DNA from: Providencia manganoxydans
GTDB lineage: Bacteria > Pseudomonadota > Gammaproteobacteria > Enterobacterales > Enterobacteriaceae
Reading direction: 5' to 3'
NCBI RefSeq assembly: GCF_016618195.1
Contig: NZ_CP067099.1
Span: 1,612,001 to 1,676,000, forward strand
Length of the DNA: 64,000 nucleotides
The notes under the pieces were generated by a model. That model was not told where the DNA came from, did not search any database, and was given only the letters and a program-made list of their open reading frames with translations. Position 1 is the stretch's first letter, and the number at the start of each line of letters is the position of its first letter. Positions 8,987 through 19,402 of this stretch are shown here, piece after piece. The translations under genes were made by a program, and so were the position numbers.

Positions 8987-9561
8987 GCGAGCAACTGACA
9001 GACCAGATGTTGGTCGAAAAAGTCCAAAAGGGGGACCAAAAAGCTTTCAACTTGTTGGTGATTAAATATCAGCACAAAGTTGCAAGTTTAGTTTCCCGTT
9101 ACGTACCTCAAGCTGATGTGCCTGATGTTGCTCAGGAGTCTTTCATCAAAGCTTATCGTGCGATTGGGTCGTTTCGTGGTGATAGTGCATTTTATACATG
9201 GTTGTATCGTATTGCTGTCAATACAGCTAAAAATTATTTAGTTGCTCAAGATCGCCGCCCACCAGCGTCAGATCTGGAGGCCAGCGATGCAGAAAACTTC
9301 GAAACCGCTAGTGCATTAAAAGAAATTTCGAACCCAGAGAACTTAATGTTGTCTGAAGAACTGAAAAGGGTAGTTTTTCGAACCATAGAGTCGTTACCTG
9401 AAGATTTAAGAATGGCAATAACACTCAGGGAGCTCGATGGTTTAAGTTATGAAGAGATCGCTGAAATTATGGATTGCCCTGTGGGTACTGTACGTTCGCG
9501 GATCTTTAGAGCTCGAGAAGCTATCGATAATAAAGTACAGCCACTGATCCAACGGCACTAA
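8983..9561 (+). CDS. rpoE: RNA polymerase sigma factor RpoE (sigma-E)
   Basis: An ECF sigma factor of 192 residues (191 in E. coli) that directs the envelope-stress regulon. Region 2 (DVAQESFIKAYRAIGSFRG, DNA melting and -10 recognition) and region 4 (LDGLSYEEIAEIMDCPVGTVRSR start, -35 recognition) are intact. It is followed by rseA, rseB and rseC. Regulation is likely by its own sigma-E promoter, by coupling to the leader ORF, and by sequestration on RseA. Confidence 0.97.
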   Translation: MSEQLTDQMLVEKVQKGDQKAFNLLVIKYQHKVASLVSRYVPQADVPDVAQESFIKAYRAIGSFRGDSAFYTWLYRIAVNTAKNYLVAQDRRPPASDLEASDAENFETASALKEISNPENLMLSEELKRVVFRTIESLPEDLRMAITLRELDGLSYEEIAEIMDCPVGTVRSRIFRAREAIDNKVQPLIQRH

Positions 9562-9668
9562 CAATTGGTCATGTGATTGATTTTTGATCACAACGTATGA
9601 TAGTGCAGATAAACATAATCAGGGCATTAAACTGTAATTGTGATGCAATTAACTGAAGGTATTCGGGC

Positions 9669-10292
9669 ATGCAAAGAGAGAAACTTTCCGCAATGATGGA
9701 TGGCGAAGTTCTTGATATAGAATTAGTAAACGCCATTACATGTGATTCAACGTTACAAAAACGTTGGGAGAGCTATCATCTTATTCGTGATACTCTGCGT
9801 AATGATACCCCTGACGTCATGAATTTTGACATAGCAGGTAAAGTTGCCGCAGCATTAGAGAATGAAGTTGTGCGTATTAATCCTCAGGTAGTTATGGAAT
9901 CGCAACCTGAACCAACAACGTGGAGCGGAATGCCGTTCTGGCAAAAAGTACGCCCATGGGCAAGTCAAATTACACAGATTGGCGTCGCTGCTTGTGTATC
10001 ACTGGCGGTAATTGTTGGGGTACAGCAATATAATCAAAGCAATTCATCCGATTCTGTGATTGATGAACCGGTATTTAATACGATCCCAGCCGGTGCTGGT
10101 GCTCCCGTTAGCTTAAACTTCTCTGATGGTCAGCTGTTTGGTAATGAACAGCAAATGCAACAAGTTGAACAGCAAAATCAACGTGTTAATGCAATGCTTC
10201 AGCAGTATGAAATCGAAAGACGTTCAATGTTGAATCAACAATATCATGAAAGTGACAAAGCTGTAGTACCCGCAGGAGTTAAACTGCAATAA
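9669..10292 (+). CDS. rseA: Anti-sigma-E factor RseA
   Basis: A single-pass inner-membrane protein of 207 residues. The cytoplasmic N-terminus (KLSAMMDGEV, ALENEV) binds and holds RpoE. A transmembrane helix around residues 100-120 (IGVAACVSLAVIVGV) is followed by a Gln-rich periplasmic tail that meets RseB and is cut by DegS, with RseP cleaving in the membrane. The stop overlaps the rseB start (TAATG), which implies coupled translation. Confidence 0.95.
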   Translation: MQREKLSAMMDGEVLDIELVNAITCDSTLQKRWESYHLIRDTLRNDTPDVMNFDIAGKVAAALENEVVRINPQVVMESQPEPTTWSGMPFWQKVRPWASQITQIGVAACVSLAVIVGVQQYNQSNSSDSVIDEPVFNTIPAGAGAPVSLNFSDGQLFGNEQQMQQVEQQNQRVNAMLQQYEIERRSMLNQQYHESDKAVVPAGVKLQ

Positions 10293-11236
10293 TGAATAAG
10301 TGGTTATCCGTCATCTGCCTGACGGGCAGCCTGATTATTTATAATCAAGCTTCGGCATCTCAACCAGATGCTGAAGTTCTCTTCAAAGAGATGGGAAGTG
10401 CTGCCCAAAATCTTTCCTATGAAATGTCGTTCATGTCTTTTAGCCCCAGAAGCATTATCCCAGTGCGTTATCGACATGGGATTATTAATAATGTTCCCAT
10501 CTCTCAGATGATCCAAATGGATTCATCTCGACGTGAGATTGTGCAAAAAGGGCAACAAATCAGCTATTTTGAGCCAGGTTTTGATGCATTTAGTTTAAAT
10601 GGTAATCATATTGTTGATAACTTACCGTCAGTGCTGTTCGCTGACTACGATAAAATCAAGCCGTATTATAATTTCATTGATGCGGGGAGAACCCATATCG
10701 GTGATAAGCCATCGTTAGTGATCCGAATTATCTCTAAAGATAATTCACGCTTTAATTATGTTTTATTGATTGATGAAGAAACTAAATTACCGCTACGCGT
10801 TGATCTTTTAGACAATAATAGTCAAACCATAGAGCAGTTCCGAGTGATATCGACTGTTTTAGACAGTAAAACGGTTAATGATTCACTGGCCAATCTAAGT
10901 AAAATTAATCTGCCGCCACTATTAGTCTCCCCGAAAAATAGTAGTCCGTCATTTAAATGGCGAGTTGGTTTTTTACCGCCAGGTTTTGAAGAGGTGTCAC
11001 GTTCAGAGCGTAAACTGGCAGAGAATGATGAAGTTGAAAGCGCATTATTTAGCGATGGATTATTTACATTCTCAGTTAATATTACTAAGGCTGAGCAAGG
11101 GCTACCTTTAGATCAACCAATCCAAAATGGTCGCCGCACAATTTATACCATGACTCAGAAACAAAATGTGATTACCATAATAGGTGAGCTGCCGTTAGCT
11201 ACGGCACAGCAAGTTGCTGCAAGCATTCGTTTCTAG
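10292..11236 (+). CDS. rseB: Periplasmic sigma-E regulator RseB
   Basis: RseB binds the periplasmic part of RseA, shields it from DegS, and releases it when lipopolysaccharide or misfolded lipoprotein accumulates. The 314-residue protein has a cleavable signal peptide (hydrophobic to about residue 21, ending NQASA). The MucB/RseB large lipid-binding domain is followed by a small C-terminal domain beginning near FKWRVGFLPPGFEEV. Confidence 0.95.
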   Translation: MNKWLSVICLTGSLIIYNQASASQPDAEVLFKEMGSAAQNLSYEMSFMSFSPRSIIPVRYRHGIINNVPISQMIQMDSSRREIVQKGQQISYFEPGFDAFSLNGNHIVDNLPSVLFADYDKIKPYYNFIDAGRTHIGDKPSLVIRIISKDNSRFNYVLLIDEETKLPLRVDLLDNNSQTIEQFRVISTVLDSKTVNDSLANLSKINLPPLLVSPKNSSPSFKWRVGFLPPGFEEVSRSERKLAENDEVESALFSDGLFTFSVNITKAEQGLPLDQPIQNGRRTIYTMTQKQNVITIIGELPLATAQQVAASIRF

Positions 11237-11242
11237 GAGTAA

Positions 11243-11710
11243 ATGATGATAAAAGAATGGGCAACAGTGATTCGTTGGCATCAAGGAAGAGCGTTATTGC
11301 GTTATGGCGCTTCTTCTGGATGTGGTAGCTGTAGTGCTCGTGGAGCTTGTGGCTCTTATGCACTAAGTAAAATAGGACCGAATACAGAACATCAGTTAGA
11401 AGTTGAAATTGAACAACCTTTAGTTGTTGGTCAAAAGGTTGAGGTAGGCATTCCTGAAGGGAGTTTACTGCGTTCTGCGATGTTGGTTTATCTAACTCCT
11501 CTAATTGGCCTATTTTTAGTGGCTGTATTAGTACAACTTGCAGGTTTTGAACAAGTATGGGTTGCTACCTCTGGCATTGCTGGTGGTTTTTTAGGCTTTT
11601 TTTTAGCGCGTAAAATTGCCTCTTACTGGCGTGACGAGTCAGCATTTCAGCCAGTTATCTTACAGATAGGACTTCCTCCTGGGGAGCTTTCCGTTCAAGT
11701 TGATTGCTAA
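11243..11710 (+). CDS. rseC: SoxR-reducing system protein RseC
   Basis: This inner-membrane protein of 155 residues has an N-terminal cytoplasmic cysteine cluster (CGSCSARGACGS) and two transmembrane helices around residues 72-115 (AMLVYLTPLIGLFLVAVLVQL and the following helix; only the start is cited). It is linked to reduction of the SoxR cluster and weakly to RseA control. It closes the rpoE-rseABC operon, followed by a good terminator. Confidence 0.92.
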   Translation: MMIKEWATVIRWHQGRALLRYGASSGCGSCSARGACGSYALSKIGPNTEHQLEVEIEQPLVVGQKVEVGIPEGSLLRSAMLVYLTPLIGLFLVAVLVQLAGFEQVWVATSGIAGGFLGFFLARKIASYWRDESAFQPVILQIGLPPGELSVQVDC

Positions 11711-11716
11711 GTCAGT

Positions 11717-11746
11717 ACCGCCTGTGATAACAGGCGGTTTTGTTTT
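11717..11746 (+). terminator. Rho-independent terminator of the rpoE-rseABC operon
   Basis: ACCGCCTG-TGATAA-CAGGCGGT is a perfect 8-bp GC-rich stem followed by TTTGTTTT. Confidence 0.9.
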
Positions 11747-11934
11747 ATACCGCAATCGTTCATCAACAGGCTCTAAGTAGTTTACAGTTGTTTTACATTG
11801 AACCTTTGTGTTAGTGGGAGCTTCTATGTAAAATGCTGCTAATTAGCAATCTTGTGATAATCATAGCATTTTAGTTCTGCGGCAAGTATTTATGCAGGGC
11901 TGATTTTGTAGGCAATTTAAAAGAAGATATTACC

Positions 11935-13737
11935 TTGAAAATCAATAACATAAGAAACTTTTCTATCATTGCTCACATCGACCATGGTAAATCAACACTG
12001 TCTGATCGTATTATTCAGATCTGTGGTGGATTAACGGATAGGGAAATGGCAGCTCAGGTTCTTGACTCTATGGATTTAGAGCGTGAACGTGGGATTACAA
12101 TCAAAGCGCAAAGTGTAACGCTAGATTATAAAGCCTCTGATGGTGAGACCTATCAATTAAACTTTATTGATACCCCCGGCCACGTTGACTTCTCTTATGA
12201 AGTTTCTCGTTCCTTAGCGGCGTGTGAAGGGGCTTTGTTGGTTGTTGATGCGGGGCAAGGCGTGGAAGCTCAAACGCTTGCAAACTGTTATACCGCCATC
12301 GAAATGGATCTAGAAGTCGTTCCTGTTCTGAACAAAATTGACTTACCAGCCGCTGATCCTGAGCGTGTTGCCGAAGAAATTGAAGATATTGTGGGCATTG
12401 ATGCTCATGATGCAGTACGTTGTTCTGCAAAAACAGGTATTGGTGTACAAGATGTTATTGAGCGTTTAGTGCAAACAATCCCTGCACCGCAAGGTGATGT
12501 TGATGCGCCACTACAAGCACTAATTATTGACTCATGGTTTGATAATTATTTGGGCGTTGTCTCCTTAATCCGAATTAAAAACGGCGTGTTGCGTAAAGGC
12601 GATAAAGTTAAGGTGATGAGTACTGGGCAGGTATATAATGCTGACCGTCTTGGTATCTTTACACCAAAACAAATTGACCGTGATTCTTTAAGTTGTGGTG
12701 AAGTGGGCTGGCTAGTCTGTGCAATTAAAGACATCACTGGTGCGCCAGTAGGGGATACATTAACTGGTGCTCGTAATCCTGCTGATAAAGCACTTCCCGG
12801 GTTCAAAAAGGTTAAACCACAGGTCTATGCAGGTTTATTCCCTGTGAGTTCTGATGATTATGAAGCCTTCCGTGATGCATTAGGTAAATTAAGCCTCAAT
12901 GATGCTTCATTATTTTATGAGCCAGAAACCTCGAGTGCGCTTGGCTTTGGTTTCCGTTGTGGCTTCCTTGGCTTACTCCACATGGAGATTATCCAAGAAC
13001 GTTTAGAGCGTGAATATAATTTAGACCTGATTACTACGGCACCAACGGTTGTTTATGAAGTAGAACAAACTAATGGTGAAGTCGTTTATGTCGATAGCCC
13101 TGCTAAATTACCGCCTCTAAACAATATTGAAGAGTTACGAGAGCCTATAGCAGAGTGTCATATGTTGATGCCTAAAGAATATTTAGGCAACGTAATTACA
13201 CTTTGTGTAGAAAAACGCGGTGTTCAGACGAATATGGTCTATCATGGTAATCAAGTCTCATTGACTTATGATATTCCAATGTCTGAAGTTGTTTTAGATT
13301 TCTTTGACCGTTTGAAATCGACCTCGCGTGGCTATGCATCATTAGATTATGCATTTAAACGCTTCCAAGCTTCCGACATGGTACGTGTCGATGTGATGAT
13401 CAATGGTGAGCGTGTGGATGCGCTAGCGCTGATAACGCACCGCGCGAATTCGCAGTATCGTGGTCGTGAATTGGTTGAGAAGATGAAAGAGCTGATCCCA
13501 CGTCAGCAGTTTGATATTGCTATTCAAGCGGCTATCGGTAACCATATTATTGCTCGATCGACAGTTAAGCAGCTACGTAAAAACGTACTTGCTAAGTGTT
13601 ATGGCGGTGATGTTAGCCGTAAGAAAAAACTGTTACAGAAGCAAAAGGACGGTAAGAAGCGTATGAAACAGGTAGGTAATGTTGAACTACCTCAAGAAGC
13701 GTTCTTAGCTATTTTGCATGTCGGTAAAGACAACTAA
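11935..13737 (+). CDS. lepA: Elongation factor 4 (LepA), back-translocating ribosomal GTPase
   Basis: A ribosome-associated GTPase of 600 residues (599 in E. coli) that helps stalled or initiating ribosomes. G1 AHIDHGKST, switch [11 protein letters not shown] and NKID are present, and the C-terminal basic domain ([16 protein letters not shown]) is specific to LepA rather than EF-G. The start codon is TTG, since no ATG or GTG lies in frame near it; a purine-rich AGAAG lies about 9 bases upstream. lepB follows after 17 bp as one operon. Confidence 0.96.
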   Translation: MKINNIRNFSIIAHIDHGKSTLSDRIIQICGGLTDREMAAQVLDSMDLERERGITIKAQSVTLDYKASDGETYQLNFIDTPGHVDFSYEVSRSLAACEGALLVVDAGQGVEAQTLANCYTAIEMDLEVVPVLNKIDLPAADPERVAEEIEDIVGIDAHDAVRCSAKTGIGVQDVIERLVQTIPAPQGDVDAPLQALIIDSWFDNYLGVVSLIRIKNGVLRKGDKVKVMSTGQVYNADRLGIFTPKQIDRDSLSCGEVGWLVCAIKDITGAPVGDTLTGARNPADKALPGFKKVKPQVYAGLFPVSSDDYEAFRDALGKLSLNDASLFYEPETSSALGFGFRCGFLGLLHMEIIQERLEREYNLDLITTAPTVVYEVEQTNGEVVYVDSPAKLPPLNNIEELREPIAECHMLMPKEYLGNVITLCVEKRGVQTNMVYHGNQVSLTYDIPMSEVVLDFFDRLKSTSRGYASLDYAFKRFQASDMVRVDVMINGERVDALALITHRANSQYRGRELVEKMKELIPRQQFDIAIQAAIGNHIIARSTVKQLRKNVLAKCYGGDVSRKKKLLQKQKDGKKRMKQVGNVELPQEAFLAILHVGKDN

Positions 13738-13754
13738 TAATACAAGGAGTCTCA

Positions 13755-14726
13755 ATGGCTAACACCTTTGCCTTGATCCTAACATTAGCCACATTGGTTA
13801 CTGGGATTATCTGGTGTTTAGATCGCCTTAAGTTTTCGCCTGCGCGGAAGAAAAAGCTGCAACAAATACAGGAAGCGAGCCAAGGCTCATTGACCCAAGA
13901 TGAAATGGAAAAAGTGGTACGCCGTCCATCATGGGTTGAAACTGGCTCTTCTATTTTTCCTGTTTTAGCGATTGTTTTGGTGGTGCGTTCATTTATTTAT
14001 GAGCCATTTCAAATTCCATCAGGCTCAATGATGCCAACATTATTAGTTGGGGATTTTATGTTGGTTGAGAAGTTTGCGTATGGTCTGAAAGATCCCATTA
14101 CGCAAACTACGCTAATTAAAACAGGTAAACCATCACGTGGTGATATTGCTGTCTTTAAATATCCTAAAGATCCAAGCGTGGATTTTGTAAAACGAGTGAT
14201 AGGTTTACCGGGTGATAAAATCGTTTATAACCCAGATGCGAAAGAATTGACGATTTATCCAAATTGCGCAGATAACAACTGTACCCAACAATTACCCATC
14301 ACTTATGGTCCTTTAGCACCAAGTGAATGGACAATGTTCTTTAATGTGGATTCTGTTGTTGAAAGCCAAAAAGGTAATTACCAGATCCCTGTTGACCAGC
14401 CTGTTCCCGGTAATGCGTTACGTCAATATCAAAGAACTGAGAAATTGGATACTGTTGAGCATCAAATTTTGATTATTCGTCAAGCAATTACAGAATCGCG
14501 TTATGTTCAACCTAACATGCCTTCAAATGAATGGATTGTGCCTGAAAAGCATTATTTTATGATGGGTGATAATAGGGATAATAGTTCTGATAGCCGTATG
14601 TGGGGCTTTGTTCCTGAAGAGAACCTTGTTGGACGTGCTGTATTTATCTGGCTAAGTTTAGATAAGCAAGAGAATGAATGGCCGACAGGTATTCGTTTTA
14701 GCCGTATTGGACCAATCGGATCATAA
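13755..14726 (+). CDS. lepB: Signal peptidase I LepB
   Basis: This membrane-anchored serine protease removes signal peptides from exported proteins. At 323 residues it matches E. coli (324). N-terminal helices at about 3-21 and 65-80 anchor it. The catalytic Ser91 (PSGSMMPT) and Lys146 (FVKRVIG) sit at the E. coli numbering, and the GDNRDNSSDSR box is present. An AAGGAG ribosome site lies 7 bases before the ATG. Confidence 0.97.
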   Translation: MANTFALILTLATLVTGIIWCLDRLKFSPARKKKLQQIQEASQGSLTQDEMEKVVRRPSWVETGSSIFPVLAIVLVVRSFIYEPFQIPSGSMMPTLLVGDFMLVEKFAYGLKDPITQTTLIKTGKPSRGDIAVFKYPKDPSVDFVKRVIGLPGDKIVYNPDAKELTIYPNCADNNCTQQLPITYGPLAPSEWTMFFNVDSVVESQKGNYQIPVDQPVPGNALRQYQRTEKLDTVEHQILIIRQAITESRYVQPNMPSNEWIVPEKHYFMMGDNRDNSSDSRMWGFVPEENLVGRAVFIWLSLDKQENEWPTGIRFSRIGPIGS

Positions 14727-14868
14727 CTTGAAGTATAACGAGTTGATACTCTAAATAATTCGAGTTGTATAGTAAGCGACAAACGAAGCTAGGCGGTAAG
14801 CATAGATAAACTATGTGACCTGCCTAGCTGAGTATAGCTAGCCCCTAGCAACTTGAAATATGACAGGT
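14727..14868. repeat. Intergenic palindromic repeat, copy 3 (reverse orientation, with an extra end)
   Basis: It reads in the reverse direction, from TACTCTAAATAATTCGAG (14747) to CAACTTGAAATATGAC (about 14865). A second end, ACTTGAAGTATAACGAG, is placed just before it. The extra end suggests a deleted or nested second copy. It lies within the lepB-rnc transcribed gap. Confidence 0.75.
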
Positions 14869-14882
14869 AGAACAGGTAGATT

Positions 14883-14904
14883 TGGGTTTTATTATCAAAA
14901 CCCA
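14883..14904. other. Perfect 8-bp hairpin in the lepB-rnc gap
   Basis: TGGGTTTT-ATTATC-AAAACCCA, without a T-run. Together with the repeat and the rnc leader hairpin it makes this 384-bp untranslated gap highly structured. Confidence 0.5.
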
Positions 14905-15035
14905 CATAAACCGAAGCATTATTGTTTTTCTCAGTGTACAATATAATTTAATTAATATTTATTGGCTTTTTAATTAATCCCTATCGTTTTATTCACGTTG
15001 TGTATTAAACAATGGGAAAAGTATTAGAAGCCAGT

Positions 15036-15084
15036 GCAAACGCAACAGTTTTGTTTTTTACAGGTCTGTTGCGTGTGCTTTTTT
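15036..15084 (+). promoter_or_regulatory. rnc leader hairpin: RNase III autoregulation site or attenuator
   Basis: A 13-bp stem with one mismatch (GCAAACGCAACAG at 15036-15048 with CTGTTGCGTGTGC at 15066-15078) has a 17-base loop and is followed by six T. In E. coli, RNase III cuts a hairpin in its own leader to lower expression, and this is the matching position, 27 bp before the rnc start. The T-run means it could also attenuate read-through from lepB. Which role dominates cannot be told from sequence. Confidence 0.6.
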
Positions 15085-15110
15085 GTCAATCAGAGAAATG
15101 GCTAGGCGCG

Positions 15111-15791
15111 ATGAACCCCTCTTTACTTGAGCAATTACAACGAAAACTTGGTTATAAGTTTAATCAACATGATCTTTTGATTCAGGCGCTCACGCACCGT
15201 AGTGCGAGCAGTAAGCATAATGAGCGTTTAGAATTCCTTGGTGATTCTATTTTAAGTTTTGTGATAGCAAATGATTTATATCACCGCTTTCCTAAAGTGG
15301 ATGAAGGTGATATGAGCCGAATGAGAGCAACGCTAGTGCGTGGAAATACGCTAGCAGAAATTGCTCGTGAGTTTGAACTAGGCGAGTGTTTACGTTTAGG
15401 GCCTGGTGAGCTAAAAAGTGGCGGTTTTCGCCGTGAATCAATACTAGCGGATACAGTGGAGGCACTTATCGGCGGTATCTTTCTCGATAGTGATATCCAA
15501 ACAATTGAAAGAATTATTTTGGATTGGTATCAAACTAGGCTGAATGAAATTAGCCCGGGTGACAAACAAAAAGACCCGAAAACGAGATTACAAGAATATT
15601 TGCAAGGGCGTCATTTGCCATTACCTAATTATGTTGTTGTACAAGTAAAAGGTGAGGCACATGATCAGGAATTTACGATCCATTGCCAAGTTAGTGGCAT
15701 TGAGCAGCCAATTAATGGAATTGGTTCAAGCCGTCGTAAAGCTGAGCAAGCTGCTGCCGAACAAGCATTGAAAATTTTGGAGATTGAATGA
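15111..15791 (+). CDS. rnc: Ribonuclease III
   Basis: This double-strand-specific endoribonuclease processes rRNA and mRNA. I start at the ATG at 15111, which gives 226 residues, the exact E. coli length. The longer frame from 15012 would run through the leader hairpin. The catalytic signature [11 protein letters not shown] is at about 36-46, the second acidic site lies in DTVEALIGG, and the C-terminal dsRNA-binding domain ([11 protein letters not shown] to [18 protein letters not shown]) is intact. The stop overlaps the era start (ATGA). Confidence 0.96.
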   Translation: MNPSLLEQLQRKLGYKFNQHDLLIQALTHRSASSKHNERLEFLGDSILSFVIANDLYHRFPKVDEGDMSRMRATLVRGNTLAEIAREFELGECLRLGPGELKSGGFRRESILADTVEALIGGIFLDSDIQTIERIILDWYQTRLNEISPGDKQKDPKTRLQEYLQGRHLPLPNYVVVQVKGEAHDQEFTIHCQVSGIEQPINGIGSSRRKAEQAAAEQALKILEIE

Positions 15792-16696
15792 GTGAAAAAC
15801 ATCCCCACTGTGGCTTTGTAGCTATTGTTGGGCGACCAAATGTGGGTAAGTCAACACTGCTAAACCAGCTATTGGGGCAAAAAGTTTCGATTACATCGAG
15901 AAAGCCTCAGACAACCCGCCATCGCATAATGGGGATCCATACTGAAGATGAATATCAAATCATCTATGTGGATACTCCAGGTTTGCATATTGAAGAAAAA
16001 CGAGCAATAAACCGTTTGATGAATCGTGCTGCATCCAGTTCTATTGGTGATGTTGAATTAGTTATTTTTGTGGTTGAAGGCACGAATTGGACTGATGATG
16101 ATGAAATGGTTCTCAATAAGTTGAAAAGCCTTCGGTGCCCAGTCATATTAGCGATTAATAAAATCGATAATGTAACTGACAAAACGGTTTTGCTTCCGCA
16201 TATTGGTTTTGTTAGCCAAAAAATGAATTTCCTTGATGTTGTGCCGATTAGTGCTGAAAAAGGTAAAGGGGTTGATACAATCGCCAAGATTGTAAAACAA
16301 CATATTCCTGAAGCTGATCATCACTTCCCTGAAGATTATATCACTGATCGTTCACAGCGCTTTATGGCATCTGAAATCATTCGTGAAAAATTGATGCGCT
16401 TCTTAGGTGATGAACTTCCTTATTCCGTTACTGTTGAAATTGAACAATTTAAAGTAATGGAAAAGGGAGGTTTTCACATTAATGGCCTAATTTTAGTTGA
16501 ACGTGAAGGCCAAAAGAAAATGGTCATAGGGAATAAAGGTAGCAAATTGAAAACCATCGGTACTGAAGCACGTATCGATATGGAAAGACTGTTTGATACC
16601 AAAGTTCACCTTGAACTGTGGGTTAAAGTAAAAGCTGGCTGGGCTGATGATGAACGTGCATTGCGCAGCTTAGGCTATGTTGATGATCTAAAATAA
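15788..16696 (+). CDS. era: GTPase Era
   Basis: An essential GTPase of 302 residues that binds the 3' end of 16S rRNA and aids 30S maturation. G1 GRPNVGKS (15-22), DTPG, NKID and SAE motifs are followed by a KH domain ([14 protein letters not shown]). The ATGA overlap with rnc implies coupling; recO follows after 13 bp. Confidence 0.97.
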   Translation: MSEKHPHCGFVAIVGRPNVGKSTLLNQLLGQKVSITSRKPQTTRHRIMGIHTEDEYQIIYVDTPGLHIEEKRAINRLMNRAASSSIGDVELVIFVVEGTNWTDDDEMVLNKLKSLRCPVILAINKIDNVTDKTVLLPHIGFVSQKMNFLDVVPISAEKGKGVDTIAKIVKQHIPEADHHFPEDYITDRSQRFMASEIIREKLMRFLGDELPYSVTVEIEQFKVMEKGGFHINGLILVEREGQKKMVIGNKGSKLKTIGTEARIDMERLFDTKVHLELWVKVKAGWADDERALRSLGYVDDLK

Positions 16697-16709
16697 TAGG
16701 TAGATCACT

Positions 16710-17438
16710 GTGAGTGGTTGGCAACGAGCGTTTGTACTCCATTCTAGACCCTTCAGTGAAACGAGCTTATTAATTGATTTTTTCACTGAAGGCGAAGGCA
16801 AGATCCGTCTACTCGCCAAAGGGGCTCGCCGAAATCGTTCACCACTTCGGGGTTGTTTACAACCCTTTACTCCTTTGCTGATCCGTTGGGGTGGCAAAGG
16901 AGAAATCAAAACACTGATCAATGCGGATCCAATCTCATTATCACTCCCATTAAGCGGTACAGTACTTTATAGTGGCCTATACCTCAATGAGCTAGTAACA
17001 CGGGTTATTGAGTTTGGTACACCTTATTCAGCCTTATTTTTTGATTACCTTTCATGTATACAAGTGCTTGCTGCAAGTGAAAAAACCCCTGAGTTCGCAC
17101 TAAGACAGTTTGAATTAGCATTGTTATCCTACCTTGGTTATGGTGTTGACTTTCTGCATTGTGCGGGAAGCGGTGAGCCTGTGTCGGATACCATGACTTA
17201 TCGCTATCGCGAAGAAAAAGGTTTTATTGGTAGCCTCATTATTGACCAATTGAGTTTTACAGGTAAACAGCTTAAAGCATTAGCTGCGAGAGAATTTCCT
17301 GATAGTGATACTCTGAAAGCTGCTAAGCGATTTACTCGTATGGCTTTAAAACCGTATTTAGGTGGGAAACCACTGAAAAGTAGAGAGCTCTTTAGGCAAT
17401 TTGCCATACCTACCAATTCTAATGCCACCAAATCATAA
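16710..17438 (+). CDS. recO: DNA repair protein RecO
   Basis: RecO anneals single strands and loads RecA with RecR in RecF-pathway repair. It has 242 residues, the E. coli length, with a GTG start. The N-terminal [17 protein letters not shown] block forms the OB fold (about 1-80), and the rest is the helical domain, here with a single conserved cysteine (LHCAGSGEP) instead of a full zinc site. It follows era in the rnc-era-recO operon. Confidence 0.95.
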   Translation: MSGWQRAFVLHSRPFSETSLLIDFFTEGEGKIRLLAKGARRNRSPLRGCLQPFTPLLIRWGGKGEIKTLINADPISLSLPLSGTVLYSGLYLNELVTRVIEFGTPYSALFFDYLSCIQVLAASEKTPEFALRQFELALLSYLGYGVDFLHCAGSGEPVSDTMTYRYREEKGFIGSLIIDQLSFTGKQLKALAAREFPDSDTLKAAKRFTRMALKPYLGGKPLKSRELFRQFAIPTNSNATKS

Positions 17439-17657
17439 GTTGAGTTTGGCGTAACATATCGTTCATTGCGAGCGATATTGTTTGGTCTCATTGTATTCTT
17501 CGAGCCGCTTCCCAAAAAATTAACTATTTGCAGAAATCTAAAGATAAGTTTGGAAAGGTACTCGAATGAAGCAGAGATTTATTCCCATAAGTAGCGAAAT
17601 TGCAGTAGGATAGGGGCATTGAAGAGTATTTGACTGTATTAATTTGGGGAGTAGATA

Positions 17658-18389
17658 ATGGCTGAGCTTTTGTTAGGTGTGAACATCGATCATATTGCAA
17701 CCGTAAGAAATGCACGGGGTACCCAATACCCAGATCCAGTTCAAGCTGCCTTTGTTGCAGAACAAGCCGGAGCAGATGGTATCACTGTGCATTTACGTGA
17801 AGACCGCCGTCATATTACAGATAGAGATATAGAACTACTCAAAGAAACCATTCAAACACGCATGAATCTTGAGATGGCAGTGACTGAAGAAATGGTGGAA
17901 ATCGCATGTCGTATTAAGCCTACTTTTTGCTGTTTAGTGCCAGAAAAACGAGAAGAAGTCACCACCGAAGGGGGGTTGGATGTAGCAGGTCAGTTTGACA
18001 AAGTATCAGATGCGGTTAAACGCCTTACAGAAGCGGGTATTCAAGTTTCACTGTTTATTGATGCAGACCATGCGCAAATTGATGCTGCACAGGCATCTGG
18101 CGCACCTTTTATTGAAATTCACACTGGTGCTTATGCAGATGCTAAAACCGAGCAGGAACAAGAAATTGAATTCCGTCGTATTCGTGATGGGGTTTCGTAT
18201 GCGGCAGGCAAAGGTTTGAAAGTAAATGCAGGGCATGGTTTAACCTATCACAATGTTCAGCGCATTGCAGTGCTACCTGAAATTTATGAATTGAATATTG
18301 GCCATGCAATTATTGGTCGTGCATTATTTAGTGGCCTAGCAGGTGCGGTATCCGATATGAAAAAATTATTGAGAGAAGCTCGCAGCTAA
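17658..18389 (+). CDS. pdxJ: Pyridoxine 5'-phosphate synthase PdxJ
   Basis: PdxJ condenses 3-amino-2-oxopropyl phosphate with deoxyxylulose 5-phosphate to make pyridoxine phosphate. The 243-residue TIM-barrel protein has [18 protein letters not shown] at the N-terminus, HLREDRRHI, and the phosphate-binding [11 protein letters not shown]. The stop and the acpS start overlap (TAATG). The 219-bp gap before it separates it from recO; I see no strong structure there. Confidence 0.97.
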   Translation: MAELLLGVNIDHIATVRNARGTQYPDPVQAAFVAEQAGADGITVHLREDRRHITDRDIELLKETIQTRMNLEMAVTEEMVEIACRIKPTFCCLVPEKREEVTTEGGLDVAGQFDKVSDAVKRLTEAGIQVSLFIDADHAQIDAAQASGAPFIEIHTGAYADAKTEQEQEIEFRRIRDGVSYAAGKGLKVNAGHGLTYHNVQRIAVLPEIYELNIGHAIIGRALFSGLAGAVSDMKKLLREARS

Positions 18390-18772
18390 TGGCTATTGTT
18401 GGTCTTGGTACTGATATTGTTGAAATTGCGCGGATTGAAGCGGTAATAGAGCGTTCTGCTGATAGTTTAGCTAAGCGGATATTAACTGAAAGTGAATTCA
18501 AGCAGTTTCAACAGCAATCGCAGCCAGCGCGTTTTTTGGCAAAGCGATTTGCGGTTAAAGAGGCGGCGGCTAAAGCGCTAGGGACTGGTATTCGCAATGG
18601 TTTAGCATTTAATCAGTTTGAAGTGACTAATGATCCGCTAGGTAAACCTCTATTAACGCTAACGGGAGAGGCTGAGAAGCTTGCCGAGCGAATGGGGGTT
18701 ACGCATTTTCATGTATCAATAACTGATGAACGACACTATGCTGCCGCTACAGTGATTATAGAAAGTGTATAA
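18389..18772 (+). CDS. acpS: Holo-[acyl-carrier-protein] synthase AcpS
   Basis: AcpS transfers 4'-phosphopantetheine from CoA to acyl carrier protein. At 127 residues it has [13 protein letters not shown], with the magnesium-binding Asp, at the N-terminus, and the second metal site and catalytic block [15 protein letters not shown]. Translation is coupled to pdxJ. Confidence 0.96.
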   Translation: MAIVGLGTDIVEIARIEAVIERSADSLAKRILTESEFKQFQQQSQPARFLAKRFAVKEAAAKALGTGIRNGLAFNQFEVTNDPLGKPLLTLTGEAEKLAERMGVTHFHVSITDERHYAAATVIIESV

Positions 18773-18834
18773 GTCTGCTTTGTGGGTATTGAGCTCGTAG
18801 TGCAAAGTATCAGTTATATGAACATCATTTAAGC

Positions 18835-18870
18835 TACGTGTTGATAGATAAGCCTATCTATCAACACGTA
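18835..18870. other. Perfect 16-bp inverted repeat downstream of acpS
   Basis: TACGTGTTGATAGATA, loop AGCC, then its exact complement TATCTATCAACACGTA. There is no T-run on either strand. It lies between converging acpS and yfhL and could be a factor-dependent 3' end, an mRNA stabiliser or a protein site. It is not a member of the repeat family seen elsewhere in the window. Confidence 0.65.
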
Positions 18871-18991
18871 AGTTGAACTTATATCGCTAGAGTTTGCTTT
18901 ATAGGATAAAAAATACAGTGGTTAATAACGATTCTATTGTTGAATGAACGCTTGGTTCAGGCGTCATGGACGAAGAGGCTGTTATTTTTTA

Positions 18992-19252
18992 TCATATTTT
19001 ATCAGCATGGTGGATCATCACAAATTTATCCCATAGCTGCTCTTGGCTTTCAATATGAGCAGGATCGGTGATAATGGTATTTGTGATTGGGCAAACGGAT
19101 TGGCAGGTTGGCTTATCATAATGACCAACGCATTCGGTACAAAGGTTTGTATCGATCTCGTAGATTTCATCGCCCATGTAGATTGCATCATTAGGGCATT
19201 CGGGTTCGCACATATCGCAATTGATGCATTTTTTGGTGATTAGTAGTGCCAT
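18992..19252 (-). CDS. yfhL: YfhL-type 2[4Fe-4S] ferredoxin
   Basis: This small electron-transfer protein of 86 residues has two cluster-binding motifs: C-x2-C-x2-C-x3-C in CINCDMCEPECP, and the atypical C-x2-C-x8-C-x3-C in CTECVGHYDKPTCQSVCP, the pattern of the Alvin-type ferredoxins. YfhL-type ferredoxins have been linked to tRNA hydroxylation. Here it is on the minus strand, converging with acpS, whereas in E. coli it follows acpS in the same direction. Confidence 0.9.
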   Translation of the reverse strand: MALLITKKCINCDMCEPECPNDAIYMGDEIYEIDTNLCTECVGHYDKPTCQSVCPITNTIITDPAHIESQEQLWDKFVMIHHADKI

Positions 19253-19402
19253 TTTAGCTAGTTAAATTTATTGCTTGTGATGCTAATGAATCGAGTATTG
19301 TACACCTAAATTGAAAAATTAAATACTAGTTATCAAGGAAATAGCAAAACTACTGTATTTATAGTAATTTTGCTATTATATAACTTAATGATATTAAATA
19401 AT

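Noticed and set aside
15012..15110. N-terminal extension of RNase III by 33 codons
   Set aside because: It runs through the leader hairpin, has no homology to the family, and the start at 15111 gives the exact usual length.
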